A DNA stretch of 64,000 nucleotides, taken from Clostridia bacterium (GTDB taxonomy: Bacteria > Bacillota > Clostridia > Lutisporales > Lutisporaceae). The stretch covers positions 34,113 to 98,112 of the forward strand of contig DASPIR010000024.1 of assembly GCA_035628995.1 (NCBI GenBank), given 5' to 3'. A program made the translations under genes and the position numbers. Every line of letters starts with the position of its first letter. Position 1 is the first letter of the stretch. The notes beneath the pieces are model-generated. The model ran no database searches and was not told the DNA's origin. It saw only the letters and a program-made list of their open reading frames with translations. Below, one piece after another: positions 24,337-33,860 of this stretch.

Positions 24337-25248
24337 TTGAAAATATTAAAGACATGCTTTGAGTTTTTATGGAAGGGTTTGGTGATAGGATTTCTAAATT
24401 TAGTAACTCTAACGATAGTTGGTGGAGTTCTTACAAGCCTTGGAGTGAAATTCCCTGAGGTAAAAGGTGATTTCAGTTTTATCTTATATATCATGTTTTT
24501 ATCCGGATTTATTATTTCAATTATTGGTGGAATAATTGTTAAGCAGCTGCACTTACCGAAATCAAAGGTCTTCGTTGCTCTATTTCTAATGTTTTTTTTG
24601 AATGTTGTTACACAGATGCTGGAGGCATTGTTCTTTGCTCCTGGGTTAGTGAGTTGGGAAACTGCGCCAGCGATATTTGGACAACAATCTATAATGTATC
24701 TTTTTATAAGCGCTGGAATTACATTGTTATTTAGATATAATGGGGAAACAGAACAAGCTGGAAAAAGGCAAAAGAGGAGTTGGCGCGGATGGCTCGGGAG
24801 AATACTTGTGAGTTCTGGCAGTTATGTGCTGTTTTATTTTATTTTCGGAAGTATCAATGCAGCGTTGATTACTGGAGATTATTATAGGTCTGAAATTAGC
24901 GGACTGCATCTACCAAGTACACTTGAAATATTAATGCTGGAACCTATCCGCGCAGCTTTGCTGGTTTTATCTGTTATACCACTTATAATGTATTTGAGAG
25001 TATCAAAGAAAAAATGCGCGGCAATAGTGGGGATGGTACTTTTTATTTTAGGTGGATTACTTCCTATGCTCCAGCAATTAAATACTTTACCAACAGCAGT
25101 TGCAGTAAGCAGTATTTTCGAAATGTTTTTTCAGTTCTTTTTAACTGGAGTAGTTATAACTTATATTTTCCTATATGAAAAGCCTACTATTCAGGAATCA
25201 CCTTCTGTGTCAGATGCTGAAAAAGGTAATGGATCAGGTTTAAACTAA
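24337..25248 (+). CDS. multi-pass membrane protein, unknown
   Basis: 303 residues from TTG 24337 (GGGGGTG upstream). About eight membrane helices in two groups, separated by a basic cytoplasmic stretch (GKRQKRSWRGWLGR, ~145). No transporter signature recognised. The stop codon is inside the bidirectional terminator shared with ychF. Confidence 0.65.
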   Translation: MKILKTCFEFLWKGLVIGFLNLVTLTIVGGVLTSLGVKFPEVKGDFSFILYIMFLSGFIISIIGGIIVKQLHLPKSKVFVALFLMFFLNVVTQMLEALFFAPGLVSWETAPAIFGQQSIMYLFISAGITLLFRYNGETEQAGKRQKRSWRGWLGRILVSSGSYVLFYFIFGSINAALITGDYYRSEISGLHLPSTLEILMLEPIRAALLVLSVIPLIMYLRVSKKKCAAIVGMVLFILGGLLPMLQQLNTLPTAVAVSSIFEMFFQFFLTGVVITYIFLYEKPTIQESPSVSDAEKGNGSGLN

Positions 25249-25260
25249 TCCATTACCTTT
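25222..25260. terminator. bidirectional terminator between membrane protein and ychF
   Basis: AAAGGTAATGGAT (25222-25234) pairs with ATCCATTACCTTT (25248-25260), with A/T-rich flanks on both sides. It serves convergent genes. Confidence 0.8.
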
Positions 25261-25273
25261 ATTTTTATTACAA

Positions 25274-26371
25274 CTATACGTTAAATCTAAAGTTTACGAC
25301 GTCGCCATCTTTCATGATGTATTCTTTACCTTCAATCCTCACAAGTCCTTTTTCCTTAGCAGATGTCATGCTGCCACCATGAGCCATTAGATCATCATAA
25401 GCTATTATCTCGGCACGGATGAAGCCTCTTTCTATATCAGAGTGAATTTTACCGGCTGCTTGAGGCGCCGGGGTACCGGCTTTTATGGTCCATGCTCTTG
25501 ACTCCATAGGTCCTGCAGTCAAAAAGCTTATAAGTCCCAGCAGCTTGTAGCTTGCCTGTACTAATTTATCGAGGCCTGATTTATCAAGTCCCAGATCATT
25601 AAGGAATTCGATTCTTTCTTCCTCTGGCAACTGTGATATCTCTTCTTCTATCTGCGCAGAAACAACAACCACTTCAGCATCTTCTGTAGACGCAAATTTT
25701 CTTACACTTGCTACATGAGGGTTTGAGTTGCCATCATTGGCCAAATCTTCTTCAGCTACATTGGCGACATAAATAATTGGCTTTGAGCTTAGGAGATTGA
25801 AGGATTTAACAAGCTCTTTCTGCTCATCGGACAGGTCCAATGTTCTAATTGATTTACCTTCGCCCATCACTGCCATTGCATTTTGAATTAATTCAACCTC
25901 AGCAGCTAAAGTTTTATCTCCCTTTGCGGCTTTCTGAGATCTTTGAAGTCTTCTTTCAAGCAGCTCAATATCGGAGAATATTAACTCAAAATTTATCGTT
26001 TCGATATCTCTAAGAGGATTTACGCTTCCATCTACATGGACAATGTCTCCATCTTCGAAACACCTGACAACATGCACGATAGCTTCAACTTCGCGGATAT
26101 GTGAAAGAAACTTATTTCCCAGTCCCTCTCCTTTACTTGCACCTTTTACTAGTCCTGCTATATCATAGAATTCAATAGCAGTTGGGACTATTTTCTTTGA
26201 TGCATATATCTCAGCTAGTTTTGTCAGTCTTTCGTCAGGTACTGCAACTACACCTACGTTTGGCTCAATTGTACAGAATGGGTAATTGGCAGATTCTGCT
26301 CCAGCTTGGGTAATAGCGTTAAAGAGTGTGCTTTTTCCTACATTTGGTAGACCTACAATTCCAAGTTTCAT
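25274..26371 (-). CDS. ychF: ribosome-associated GTPase/ATPase YchF
   Basis: 365 residues, full length. G1 [14 protein letters not shown]3 [20 protein letters not shown], the non-standard G4 region NVAEED, and a C-terminal TGS domain ending [12 protein letters not shown]. YchF (Obg family) prefers ATP and binds ribosomes; a universal core gene. Here it lies alone on the minus strand amid accessory genes, flanked by its own terminator. The 26372-26603 gap upstream carries only its promoter region and a spurious 8-codon frame at 26538. Confidence 0.96.
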   Translation of the reverse strand: MKLGIVGLPNVGKSTLFNAITQAGAESANYPFCTIEPNVGVVAVPDERLTKLAEIYASKKIVPTAIEFYDIAGLVKGASKGEGLGNKFLSHIREVEAIVHVVRCFEDGDIVHVDGSVNPLRDIETINFELIFSDIELLERRLQRSQKAAKGDKTLAAEVELIQNAMAVMGEGKSIRTLDLSDEQKELVKSFNLLSSKPIIYVANVAEEDLANDGNSNPHVASVRKFASTEDAEVVVVSAQIEEEISQLPEEERIEFLNDLGLDKSGLDKLVQASYKLLGLISFLTAGPMESRAWTIKAGTPAPQAAGKIHSDIERGFIRAEIIAYDDLMAHGGSMTSAKEKGLVRIEGKEYIMKDGDVVNFRFNV

Positions 26372-26609
26372 TTAATTTGTCCTTTCTATAATAAAAAGTA
26401 TTACTTTGATAGTCTAAACGGCTTAAAACTAATATTGCCACAAAATAAAATTATATTATAGATGAGGGATAAGTGCAACTTTTGTATTGCAAATTTATTT
26501 CATAATATTCAGAAAGACATATAAAGGGGGTGAACATATGGAAGGAATTTACTGTAATATATAGAATTATAGTCTTATATGAATATTAATACAGGGAGGA
26601 AGTGTGAGG

Positions 26610-27146
26610 ATGAAAACAGTAAACTTGAAAGATGGAAGGAAAATAACTATTCGGAATGCTTCGAAGTCCGATGCTGCATCAATGCTAAAGTTTATAGATA
26701 TTATTTGCAGGGAGACTGCTTATCTTACTTTTGGTGAGGGCGAATTTCAAATGTCTATTGAAGAAGAGGAAAATTTGATTGAAAGTAAAAGTAAAACTGA
26801 CAATGCTCTATTCTTAGTTGCTGAGATCAATGACGAAATTGTTGGGAACTTGAGCTTTAGTGCTGGAATGCGAAAGAGATTAAGACATGTTGGAGAGTTT
26901 GGAGTTAGTGTCAGAGGCGATCATTGGGGACTTGGAATCGGGAGGGCATTAATTGAATATTTGATTGATTGGGCTGGAACGACTGGTATAGTAAGAAAGA
27001 TCAACCTAAGGGTAAGAACGGATAATGAGAAGGCAATCAAACTCTATAAGAGTCTTGGTTTTGAAGTGGAAGGAAGATTATTAAGAGATCTTATGATTGA
27101 TAACAAGTTTTTTGATAGTTACCAAATGGGACTAAAGTTAGATTAA
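26610..27146 (+). CDS. GNAT family N-acetyltransferase
   Basis: About 178 residues from ATG 26610 (GGGAGGA ten bases upstream; GTG 26604 is too close). FGVSVRGDHWGLGIGRALIE contains the acetyl-CoA loop; NEKAIKLYKSLGFEVEGRL follows. RimJ/RimL-like. Substrate unknown. Confidence 0.9.
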   Translation: MKTVNLKDGRKITIRNASKSDAASMLKFIDIICRETAYLTFGEGEFQMSIEEEENLIESKSKTDNALFLVAEINDEIVGNLSFSAGMRKRLRHVGEFGVSVRGDHWGLGIGRALIEYLIDWAGTTGIVRKINLRVRTDNEKAIKLYKSLGFEVEGRLLRDLMIDNKFFDSYQMGLKLD

Positions 27147-27159
27147 CAGGGAGATATCT

Positions 27160-27411
27160 ATGAATTGCTATGAGATGAAGAACTGCTGTTTTAACGGCAC
27201 CAATCCACAGGGATCAAAATGTCCTCCGCATCAGATGCAAATAGGCTGTTGGGAGTATGATTGGTTAAGCTTTTATACTATTATGCTAGAATGTGAAGAG
27301 AAATACAAATGGCGCGATATCATGTTGGAAAAGTGTCCTGAATGTGTTGTTTACTGTCTGCATAAACATGAAATAGATAGAATACTTGAAGGGTTAAAGA
27401 ATTCGCAGTAA
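27160..27411 (+). CDS. cysteine-rich small protein (two-CW-like)
   Basis: 83 residues with nine cysteines: MNCYEMKNCC, KCPPHQMQIGCWEYDW, CEEKYKW, KCPECVVYCLHKH. The Cys-Trp-Glu motifs recall two-CW-type zinc-binding proteins, a tentative match. Likely a metal-binding protein, 13 bp after the GNAT. Confidence 0.6.
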   Translation: MNCYEMKNCCFNGTNPQGSKCPPHQMQIGCWEYDWLSFYTIMLECEEKYKWRDIMLEKCPECVVYCLHKHEIDRILEGLKNSQ

Positions 27412-27438
27412 CAATTAGCAAATAAGTGAGGAAATTAA

Positions 27439-27891
27439 ATGATTAGATTTTTAAAAGCATCGGAAGAGGATGCAGAATCGTTGGTAAAAATTCAGATTAG
27501 AGCCTTTTCTATAGATGTTGATTTTTGTGGAGAAGGACCTCCTGGTTATGACTCAGTTGAAAGACAAATCGAATTAATGGGAAGTCATATTTACTATAAG
27601 ATAGTTGATGAGGATAAACTCATTGGAGGTTTTTATATACACTCCAAACAAAATGGGTATTACGAAATCATAAGACTATTTGTTGAACCGACCTATCAAG
27701 GTAAGGGGATAGGCTGCATGGCTTTGAAGTATATTGAAGAGTTGTTTGATGATTTAGGGCTGCTTGAATTGGAGGCATCAGACTTCAGAAAGGATAACCA
27801 TGCTTTTTATAAGAGCAGGGGATATGTGAAGGTCGGAGAGAAAGAGTATTCTGAGGGTGGTTTTTCTTACATATACCAGAAGATTTTCTGA
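27439..27891 (+). CDS. GNAT family N-acetyltransferase
   Basis: 150 residues. FVEPTYQGKGIGCMALKYIE is the acetyl-CoA-binding element and HAFYKSRGYVKVGEKEYS the C-terminal strand. GAGG ribosome binding site. One of three GNAT genes in tandem here. Confidence 0.9.
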   Translation: MIRFLKASEEDAESLVKIQIRAFSIDVDFCGEGPPGYDSVERQIELMGSHIYYKIVDEDKLIGGFYIHSKQNGYYEIIRLFVEPTYQGKGIGCMALKYIEELFDDLGLLELEASDFRKDNHAFYKSRGYVKVGEKEYSEGGFSYIYQKIF

Positions 27892-27929
27892 TCTTTAAGT
27901 ACAACATCAGGGAAAAGGGGCAAATTAAA

Positions 27930-28352
27930 ATGGAATTAAGATATGCGACATTGAATGATTTACAGGGTGTCTATAAGCTGATTTGTGAGCTAGAAATGAC
28001 AGGGATGCCAATTATAGAATTTGAGAGCATATATTCGCAGAACATAAATAGGAATGATGTTCACTATTTAGTCGTTGAGGAGAAGGGTGAATTAATTGCT
28101 TTTGCAAGTATGCATATACAAAGTCTTTTACATCATTCTGCAGATGTCGCTGAGATTCAAGAGTTGATTATTCAAAATGACTTCAGGGGCAAAGGCACTG
28201 GTTCGAAGCTAATAGATAAATTGGTTGAAATAAGTAAAGAAAAGAAATGTGAGCTTATAGAAGTATCCTGTAATAGAAAGAGAATAGATTCACATGAATT
28301 TTATGAACATAATGGTTTCAGTAAAAGCCATTATAAATTTACTTTACGCTGA
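27930..28352 (+). CDS. GNAT family N-acetyltransferase
   Basis: 140 residues. LIIQNDFRGKGTGSKLIDKL carries the acetyl-CoA loop, then CNRKRIDSHEFYEHNGFSKS. Start MELRYATLNDLQGVYKLI is typical of the PhnO/AAC(6')-like branch. Substrate unknown. Confidence 0.9.
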   Translation: MELRYATLNDLQGVYKLICELEMTGMPIIEFESIYSQNINRNDVHYLVVEEKGELIAFASMHIQSLLHHSADVAEIQELIIQNDFRGKGTGSKLIDKLVEISKEKKCELIEVSCNRKRIDSHEFYEHNGFSKSHYKFTLR

Positions 28353-28366
28353 ATATCTTAGGAATA

Positions 28367-28513
28367 ATGCAGCAAATACTTAACAAATCCTTGGAGCATG
28401 CTTGCTACGGTTATATAAAGTATTTGTATAATAACCGGGAGAGCTTGAAAGTGATGCATCCATGGACTGAAGAGGCATATATTTACTTAACCCAAAAGCT
28501 CACAGGTGTTTGA
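28367..28513 (+). CDS. possible 48-residue protein
   Basis: ATG 28367 (AGGAATA just upstream) opens a 48-codon frame ending TGA 28513, containing HACYGYIKYLYNNRESL and HPWTEEAYIYLTQKL. Amino-acid composition is protein-like, but it may be a remnant of a longer gene. No family recognised. Confidence 0.35.
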   Translation: MQQILNKSLEHACYGYIKYLYNNRESLKVMHPWTEEAYIYLTQKLTGV

Positions 28514-28523
28514 TTTTTAAACA

Positions 28524-28550
28524 TAAAAAAAGCCTCCGATATAGGGAGGC
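28524..28550 (-). terminator. intrinsic terminator
   Basis: On the minus strand GCCTCCC/GGAGGC followed by seven T (28525-28531). It ends the 28568 gene. Confidence 0.8.
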
Positions 28551-28567
28551 CATAAAATCTTTGTATT

Positions 28568-28732
28568 TTACTTGGCTGGTTTTGTTTTCACAGGCTTTCT
28601 ATAAATAAGGCTTTCAAAAAAATCCCTAGGGGTCATAGTTTTACCTTTTTTATGCTTTAAATCTACAGCCGCAATATTACTTAAATACATTCCATTTCCT
28701 TTAGAAACGATTTTTACCTTATCAACTGTCAT
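28568..28732 (-). CDS. small basic hypothetical protein
   Basis: 54 residues from ATG 28732 behind AGGTG. Lysine-rich (DLKHKKGKTMTPRDFFESL, then KPVKTKPAK). No recognised domain. It lies downstream of the 278-residue membrane protein on the same strand, perhaps co-transcribed. Confidence 0.5.
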   Translation of the reverse strand: MTVDKVKIVSKGNGMYLSNIAAVDLKHKKGKTMTPRDFFESLIYRKPVKTKPAK

Positions 28733-28770
28733 AAAAACACCTGCCTTAATAAGAATTATATCACCACAGT

Positions 28771-29607
28771 TTAGTATACGCAATTGAAAAAATTATAGAG
28801 ACCAGCAAGACTTTTCTTATAGTTATTCGTTATTTTATGAGCATATGTTAATTGTATCTTTCTTTCATTATTTGTCTTTTTACTCCAAGTAAAACTTTGG
28901 TCTATGCAATTTATACTAATGACAAATACCACTTTTGAATCTGATTCATTTTTCTTAATAGGTATATTTATTCTATATATTATGTTTTGCTTTGACCAAT
29001 TCAAGATATTGGCAGGCAGACCCTTGTACTCAGCATCATTAATTTCTGCAAAGTTGATTGTGTTTCCAGCTTGCAGCAATACCGTTTTTCCTGTACTTGT
29101 ATTCCTATAATCTTTAATAATCCCATCCCAATTCGGTTCGGATAGTATTCCAGGCATTCCGGAATGACCGATTCTTACAACTTTCCAAATTATTTTGTCC
29201 CAGAATACTCTTTTCACAAAGAATAAAGATATGAATAAATCATTTCCATAGTATTTTTTGTGCTCAAGAAATTCTTTTCTAATGTCATCTAGCAAATTCT
29301 GTATTTCTTCGTTGATAAACTCATTGGCATAAGAAATATGATGCTCCATCTTTTTAATCTTTAGGACTTTAAAAATCAAGAAAGATATTGAGGTGCCTGT
29401 GCAATATAGTATTATTGCTGCTGTTATCGTTAGCTCGTCCAGTCTGGTCAATGCTTTAATACTATTCATGATAGCGCTACTGCCTATAAGAGTAGGCAGA
29501 ACAAAAGCCAACATTGTACCTAGAAAGGATATTATATAATATTTCTGCAGTTTCTGCATCAGAAGGCCTAGTACCAGTGCCACAACGCATATAACAAAGC
29601 TAAGCAT
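28771..29607 (-). CDS. membrane-anchored hypothetical protein
   Basis: 278 residues, GGAGGTAAGAG ribosome binding site. About four N-terminal helices (residues 1-90: FVICVVALVLGLLMQ, YIISFLGTMLAFVLP, LTITAAIILYC, with SFLIF) then a soluble region (~95-278) of unknown fold. The 5' side has the palindromic -10 repeat at 29701. Confidence 0.6.
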   Translation of the reverse strand: MLSFVICVVALVLGLLMQKLQKYYIISFLGTMLAFVLPTLIGSSAIMNSIKALTRLDELTITAAIILYCTGTSISFLIFKVLKIKKMEHHISYANEFINEEIQNLLDDIRKEFLEHKKYYGNDLFISLFFVKRVFWDKIIWKVVRIGHSGMPGILSEPNWDGIIKDYRNTSTGKTVLLQAGNTINFAEINDAEYKGLPANILNWSKQNIIYRINIPIKKNESDSKVVFVISINCIDQSFTWSKKTNNERKIQLTYAHKITNNYKKSLAGLYNFFNCVY

Positions 29608-29700
29608 ATCTCTTACCTCCGCAAAACACTTGCTTATATTATACCATAAAATGGGATAATATGAAAAGTTTTGTAGGATTAACTAATTTATCTGTAGTAC

Positions 29701-29715
29701 ATTATATGGTATAAT
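29701..29715. promoter_or_regulatory. palindromic -10 repeat, copy 3
   Basis: ATTATATGGTATAAT identical to 7382 and 8627, with shared flanks (TTTTGTAGG about 30 bases left, TATCCA right). It lies between divergent genes 28771-29607 (minus) and 29759-30511 (plus), fitting a two-way promoter. Confidence 0.5.
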
Positions 29716-29758
29716 TATCCACAAGTGTCAGGAGTCTAACATGAAATGAGGACAAGAA

Positions 29759-30511
29759 ATGAAAAAAATTCAAGCATATGTTGAGAAACTTAAAAGCATG
29801 GAAAACTGGGATGAGTATTTAAAGCAGGAGTCTGGGTTGCCTGGCCCGCGCGGGAATCTCGAATTAATATACGCTGTTGCAGAGGTAGGAAATGAAGAAC
29901 AGTTCTTGCACCTGATAAGCTTTACACCTGAATTAGCTCCGGTCAATTCGCAAGAAGAGTTTTTATCAGCATGTGGCACGGTGGGTTTGGGCAGGCTTGT
30001 TGCTGAAGGAAAGTCAAAGTATTTAGGACTATTACGTTCATTTGCCTCTGATCCAAGGTGGAGAACTCGCGAGGGTGTTGCAATGGCATTGCAAATATAT
30101 GGTGAAGAGCATATGGATGAATTAATAAATGAGATGAAGGATTGGGCAGAGGGAAGCTATTATGAAAAAAGAGCTGCAGCGGCGGCACTCTGTGAGCCGA
30201 AGCTATTAAATCAAAAAGGGCAGGTTTTCAATGTGCTTCAAATACTTGATACGATTACAAAGTCGATTGTTAATGTGGAGAATACAAAAGATGAGGGGTT
30301 TGTGGCCTTGAAGAAGGGTCTGGCGTATTGCTGGAGTGTGGCAATAGTCTATAATTTTGATGAAGGTAAGAAGATGTTCGAAAGATGGATTGGCTGTCAA
30401 GACAAGGATATTAATTGGATAGTCAGGGAGAACCTTAAAAAAGATCGTTTGAGAAGGATAGATGAAGCTTGGGTTGAAGAATGCAAGCGAAAGAATGAAT
30501 TAAAGAAATGA
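29759..30511 (+). CDS. HEAT-repeat-like helical protein
   Basis: 250 residues, helical throughout. The segments FASDPRWRTREGVAMALQIY and MKDWAEGSYYEKRAAAAALC look like HEAT repeats of DNA-alkylation-repair (AlkD-like) or scaffold type. No active-site residues can be assigned. The following lipoprotein gene starts ten bases later. Confidence 0.65.
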   Translation: MKKIQAYVEKLKSMENWDEYLKQESGLPGPRGNLELIYAVAEVGNEEQFLHLISFTPELAPVNSQEEFLSACGTVGLGRLVAEGKSKYLGLLRSFASDPRWRTREGVAMALQIYGEEHMDELINEMKDWAEGSYYEKRAAAAALCEPKLLNQKGQVFNVLQILDTITKSIVNVENTKDEGFVALKKGLAYCWSVAIVYNFDEGKKMFERWIGCQDKDINWIVRENLKKDRLRRIDEAWVEECKRKNELKK

Positions 30512-30520
30512 GATAATTCA

Positions 30521-30871
30521 ATGGTAAAGTATAAAAGAACTGCAAAGGTATGTTTGCTGACATTTATTTCAGTATTGTTGCTTTTAAGTACTCTAGGTTG
30601 TGTTGAGGAGGATAAAGAAATTTCTACACCTGTTAATAATCCAGTAAATACTGAAAAAACTGAGAGTAACATTGAAGGACTGAAAAAAGAAGCTGCTAAG
30701 TTAGAAAAGCAAATAGAAAAAGCAAGTGAAATAAAGACCAATGATACTGTACTTTCCGACGAAGAAAAACAAAAAGAGCTGAAAAGGCTGGAAGATATGG
30801 AGGCAAAGCTGCTTGAGCAAAGTAAAGAAATTGAAGAGAAGATAAAAGAGCTTCAGAAAAAGGGTAATTAG
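30521..30871 (+). CDS. coiled-coil lipoprotein
   Basis: 116 residues: lipoprotein signal with lipobox STLGC (~Cys 27), a linker, then a charged coiled coil (~48-115, LKKEAAKLEKQIEKASEI). Exported and membrane-anchored; function unknown. Confidence 0.7.
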   Translation: MVKYKRTAKVCLLTFISVLLLLSTLGCVEEDKEISTPVNNPVNTEKTESNIEGLKKEAAKLEKQIEKASEIKTNDTVLSDEEKQKELKRLEDMEAKLLEQSKEIEEKIKELQKKGN

Positions 30872-30936
30872 AAAGCAATGGGCAATAGAAAAGGATTAAT
30901 TATTCAGAAGCTGATCCCTTTAAGAGGTGATGAGAA

Positions 30937-31878
30937 ATGGACAAGTCTAATACAAAGATATTAATTGTGGGTGCAGGCGTTATAGGCAGTATATATGCTG
31001 TGAAATTATCAAAGGTTGGTTATTCAGTGACGATGTATGCCCGTTCCAGAAGATTGGATGAGCTTCAAGAAAATGGTCTTGTTTTTCAGAATACTAATAC
31101 TAATAGAGTGGAGAAGGCTGATGTCAAAATTATTAGTACACTTTCTGATGAGGATTTCTATGATTTTATCTTTGTCACAGTCCGATATGAACAGATTGAA
31201 GCTGCCCTGTCAGATATAAAGAGTAATTGCAGCCAGAACATAATCACTTTGGTGAATAATCCTTTTGGTTATGACAAATGGGAAGGAATAGTCGGGAAGG
31301 GCAGAATAATACCGGCTTTTCCAGGTGCTGGAGGCAAGATTGAAAGTGGAGTATTGTGTTATAAGATAACTACAAGGCTTGTTCAGTCCACAACAATTGG
31401 AGAGCTCTCAAGTGGGAGAAGCCCTAGGGTGATGAGACTATACAAGTTACTAAAATCCAGTGATTTTCCTGTCAGCATCTGCAATGATATGGATGCATGG
31501 CAGAAGTCGCATCTTGCAATGGTTATACCCATGGCAAATTCTATATATTTTGATGGGGGAAATAATTATACTACAGCTCAGAATAAAGAAGCTATACATA
31601 ACATGAGCTTGTCATTAAAAGAGAATTTTGTTTTTCTAAAAGCTTCCGGTATTGCAGTTACTCCTTTTAAGTTGAATGTTTTCAGATTCTGTCCTGTATG
31701 GATTTTGAATATCATACTTAAGCAGCTATATAGAACGAAGTTTTCTGAGATACTGATTAGTAATCATGCTTTAAACGCTAAGCAGGAGATGGGTTTGCTA
31801 AGTAATGAATTTGCTGAGTTAGCTCGTAGTAAGGGTTTTTATTTGAGATACCTAAAAAAGCAGTCACATTCATTATAG
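30937..31878 (+). CDS. ketopantoate reductase family (PanE/ApbA-like) oxidoreductase
   Basis: 313 residues. NADP-binding ILIVGAGVIGSIYAVKLSKVG at the N-terminus and MYARSRR as the phosphate-binding edge, as in PanE. The catalytic Lys/Glu region (QKSHLAMVIPMANSIY) is present but divergent, so ketopantoate may not be the substrate; many clostridial paralogs exist. Confidence 0.8.
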   Translation: MDKSNTKILIVGAGVIGSIYAVKLSKVGYSVTMYARSRRLDELQENGLVFQNTNTNRVEKADVKIISTLSDEDFYDFIFVTVRYEQIEAALSDIKSNCSQNIITLVNNPFGYDKWEGIVGKGRIIPAFPGAGGKIESGVLCYKITTRLVQSTTIGELSSGRSPRVMRLYKLLKSSDFPVSICNDMDAWQKSHLAMVIPMANSIYFDGGNNYTTAQNKEAIHNMSLSLKENFVFLKASGIAVTPFKLNVFRFCPVWILNIILKQLYRTKFSEILISNHALNAKQEMGLLSNEFAELARSKGFYLRYLKKQSHSL

Positions 31879-31902
31879 TAGTGTAGGAGTGAGGAGGAGA
31901 GC

Positions 31903-32427
31903 ATGGAACACAAGATTCGTTGGTCTATAGAGCAGGATGCAAAAGATTTAGGACTTATTCATTCACAGGCTTGGAGGGTTGAATACAAGAATATTATTCC
32001 TGATGAGATTCTGGACAAATATACTCCATCCAGGCGAGAAGAGCATTTCAAGAATGCAATTATATATAAAACTGAGGAAACTGCAGTTATTGAATCAAGT
32101 GGAAAGGTAATTGGCTTTATCACTTTAGGTCGAAGCAGGGACAGTGACTCAACCTCTGAATGTGGTGAGGTATGGGGGATATACATATCGCCTGACTATT
32201 GGCGAAGGGGTTTTGGTACAATACTGCTTAATTGGGGTCTAAGAGAACTTGGCTTAAGGGGCTTTATAAAAGTGACGCTCTGGGTTTTAGAAGATAACAA
32301 GAATGCACGAAGTTTTTATGAAAAGCAGGGGTTTAAGTTCGATGGGACTGTAAAAGAAATTGAAATAGGCAAACAGTTAAATGAGGTCAGATATGTAAAA
32401 GACTATGATGGTGGGCACCAAATATAA
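31903..32427 (+). CDS. GNAT family N-acetyltransferase
   Basis: 174 residues, GAGGAGGAG ribosome binding site. GIYISPDYWRRGFGTILLNW holds the acetyl-CoA loop; NARSFYEKQGFKFDG is the C-terminal element. RimI-like. Fifth of six GNAT genes in 23.8-32.5 kb counting plus-strand single genes. Confidence 0.9.
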   Translation: MEHKIRWSIEQDAKDLGLIHSQAWRVEYKNIIPDEILDKYTPSRREEHFKNAIIYKTEETAVIESSGKVIGFITLGRSRDSDSTSECGEVWGIYISPDYWRRGFGTILLNWGLRELGLRGFIKVTLWVLEDNKNARSFYEKQGFKFDGTVKEIEIGKQLNEVRYVKDYDGGHQI

Positions 32428-32470
32428 TAATTAGTTACTAAGTGTCATACGAAGCAAAGGAGAAGAGATA

Positions 32471-33040
32471 ATGAATCAGAAACAAATGATTGAAGAAATA
32501 AGCAATCTTGTTGAAGAGACGTGTAAAATGGATACAAATAAGTTTGGGTATGGTATATGGAGCCATCATATAGTATATGTTGTGCAATATGCAAAACAGC
32601 TAGCTGCAATGTTGGGTGCTGATTGTGAAGTGGTAGAAATTGCGGCTCTGCTGCATGATTATGCTGGTATAAAGGACAGTTCTTTGGCTGAAAAGCATCA
32701 ACTTCATGGAGCAACTGAAGCAGAAAGGATTCTCGGAAAATATGATTACTCCCCAGAAAAGATTGAGCAGGTTAAGCGTTGTATTTTGTTTCACAGAGGC
32801 AGCATATTATCTGAAAGAAGAAGCCCTGAAGGAGAATGCGTTGCTAGTGCAGATGCGATGTCTCATATAGATCAAGTTGCATCGCTTTTATATTTAGCTT
32901 ATACCAAACATTGCATGACTATTGATGAAGGTAAAGCGTGGGTGTTAAGCAAGCTTGAAAGAAGTTGGAATAAGCTATGTCCTGAAGCAAGAGAAATAAT
33001 ACGTGAAGACTATTTATGCGCAAAGAAAATTCTTGAGTGA
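32471..33040 (+). CDS. HD domain phosphohydrolase
   Basis: 189 residues. Metal-binding HD pattern: SHHIVYVVQYAKQLA, then AALLHDYAGI (HD pair), HRGSIL and DAMSHIDQVAS (final Asp). Resembles uncharacterised HD proteins (YedJ-like) that hydrolyse nucleotides. GGAGAAGAG ribosome binding site. Confidence 0.85.
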   Translation: MNQKQMIEEISNLVEETCKMDTNKFGYGIWSHHIVYVVQYAKQLAAMLGADCEVVEIAALLHDYAGIKDSSLAEKHQLHGATEAERILGKYDYSPEKIEQVKRCILFHRGSILSERRSPEGECVASADAMSHIDQVASLLYLAYTKHCMTIDEGKAWVLSKLERSWNKLCPEAREIIREDYLCAKKILE

Positions 33041-33067
33041 TTTAGTTACATAGAGGGGGCTATAACT

Positions 33068-33790
33068 GTGAGAATAGCAGTAATATCAGATATACATGGC
33101 AATAGTGCGGCTTTAGCAGCAGTTATGCAGGATATGCAACAGCAAAAAATAGAGAGTATTATATTTCTTGGGGATTTGGTTATGGTTGGGCCTGAGCCCA
33201 AGCTTGTTATTAATGCTCTTCAAGAAATGAATCCTATGTGTTGGGTAAAAGGGAATACTGATGTTTGGCTTGAAGAGATGTCTGGTGATTGGAAGCCAAG
33301 CACTGAGAAAGAGATGGAGTTGTATGAATATTACAGGTATGCAAGTAGTTGGCTTAATGAAGAAGAAGTTGCACTGATTATAGGAAAACCTTATACAGAG
33401 GTAATCAAGATAATAGATAAGAGTATTCTATGTGTACATGGTTCACCGAGAGCGATAAATGAAACTATGGATTATAGAACTCCGATGGAGGATCTCGTTC
33501 AAATACTTGAAGGAGTTGAAGAAGATATTGTAGTCTGTGGACACTCACATGTACCATATTTTGAAGTGATAAATGGCAAGTATCTATTTAATGCAGGCAG
33601 TGTTGGAAAGCCACTAGATGGTGATAATAGGGCTACTTACGGGATTCTAAGCATACAATCAGGGGCTTTACCTGAGTTTGAAATAAGACGAGTTAATTAT
33701 CAGATATCAGAAGCTTTGAAACTAGCAAAAGATAGGAATTTTCCGTTCCCAGAGAAATATATGAATATTCTTATTAGTGGGTTATTATAG
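33068..33790 (+). CDS. calcineurin-like metallophosphoesterase
   Basis: 240 residues from GTG 33068 (GAGGGGG upstream). All metallophosphoesterase blocks are visible: SDIHGN, FLGDLVMVGPEP, GNTDVW, VHGSPR and GHSHVPYF. YfcE/DR1281-like small-nucleotide or phosphodiester hydrolase; substrate unknown. Confidence 0.9.
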   Translation: MRIAVISDIHGNSAALAAVMQDMQQQKIESIIFLGDLVMVGPEPKLVINALQEMNPMCWVKGNTDVWLEEMSGDWKPSTEKEMELYEYYRYASSWLNEEEVALIIGKPYTEVIKIIDKSILCVHGSPRAINETMDYRTPMEDLVQILEGVEEDIVVCGHSHVPYFEVINGKYLFNAGSVGKPLDGDNRATYGILSIQSGALPEFEIRRVNYQISEALKLAKDRNFPFPEKYMNILISGLL

Positions 33791-33860
33791 CGTTGTAATA
33801 TAAAAAGCTATATTCTCTAGTCTGGTTAATAGAGTAAATAAATAATAGGGAGGCGGGAAT

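Noticed and set aside
26538..26564. Leader peptide upstream of the 26610 GNAT
   Set aside because: Only eight codons, with no attenuator hairpin or codon bias visible.
28568..29607. Toxin-antitoxin pair
   Set aside because: The small basic protein and large membrane protein have no toxin or antitoxin motifs and the order and spacing do not fit a known type.
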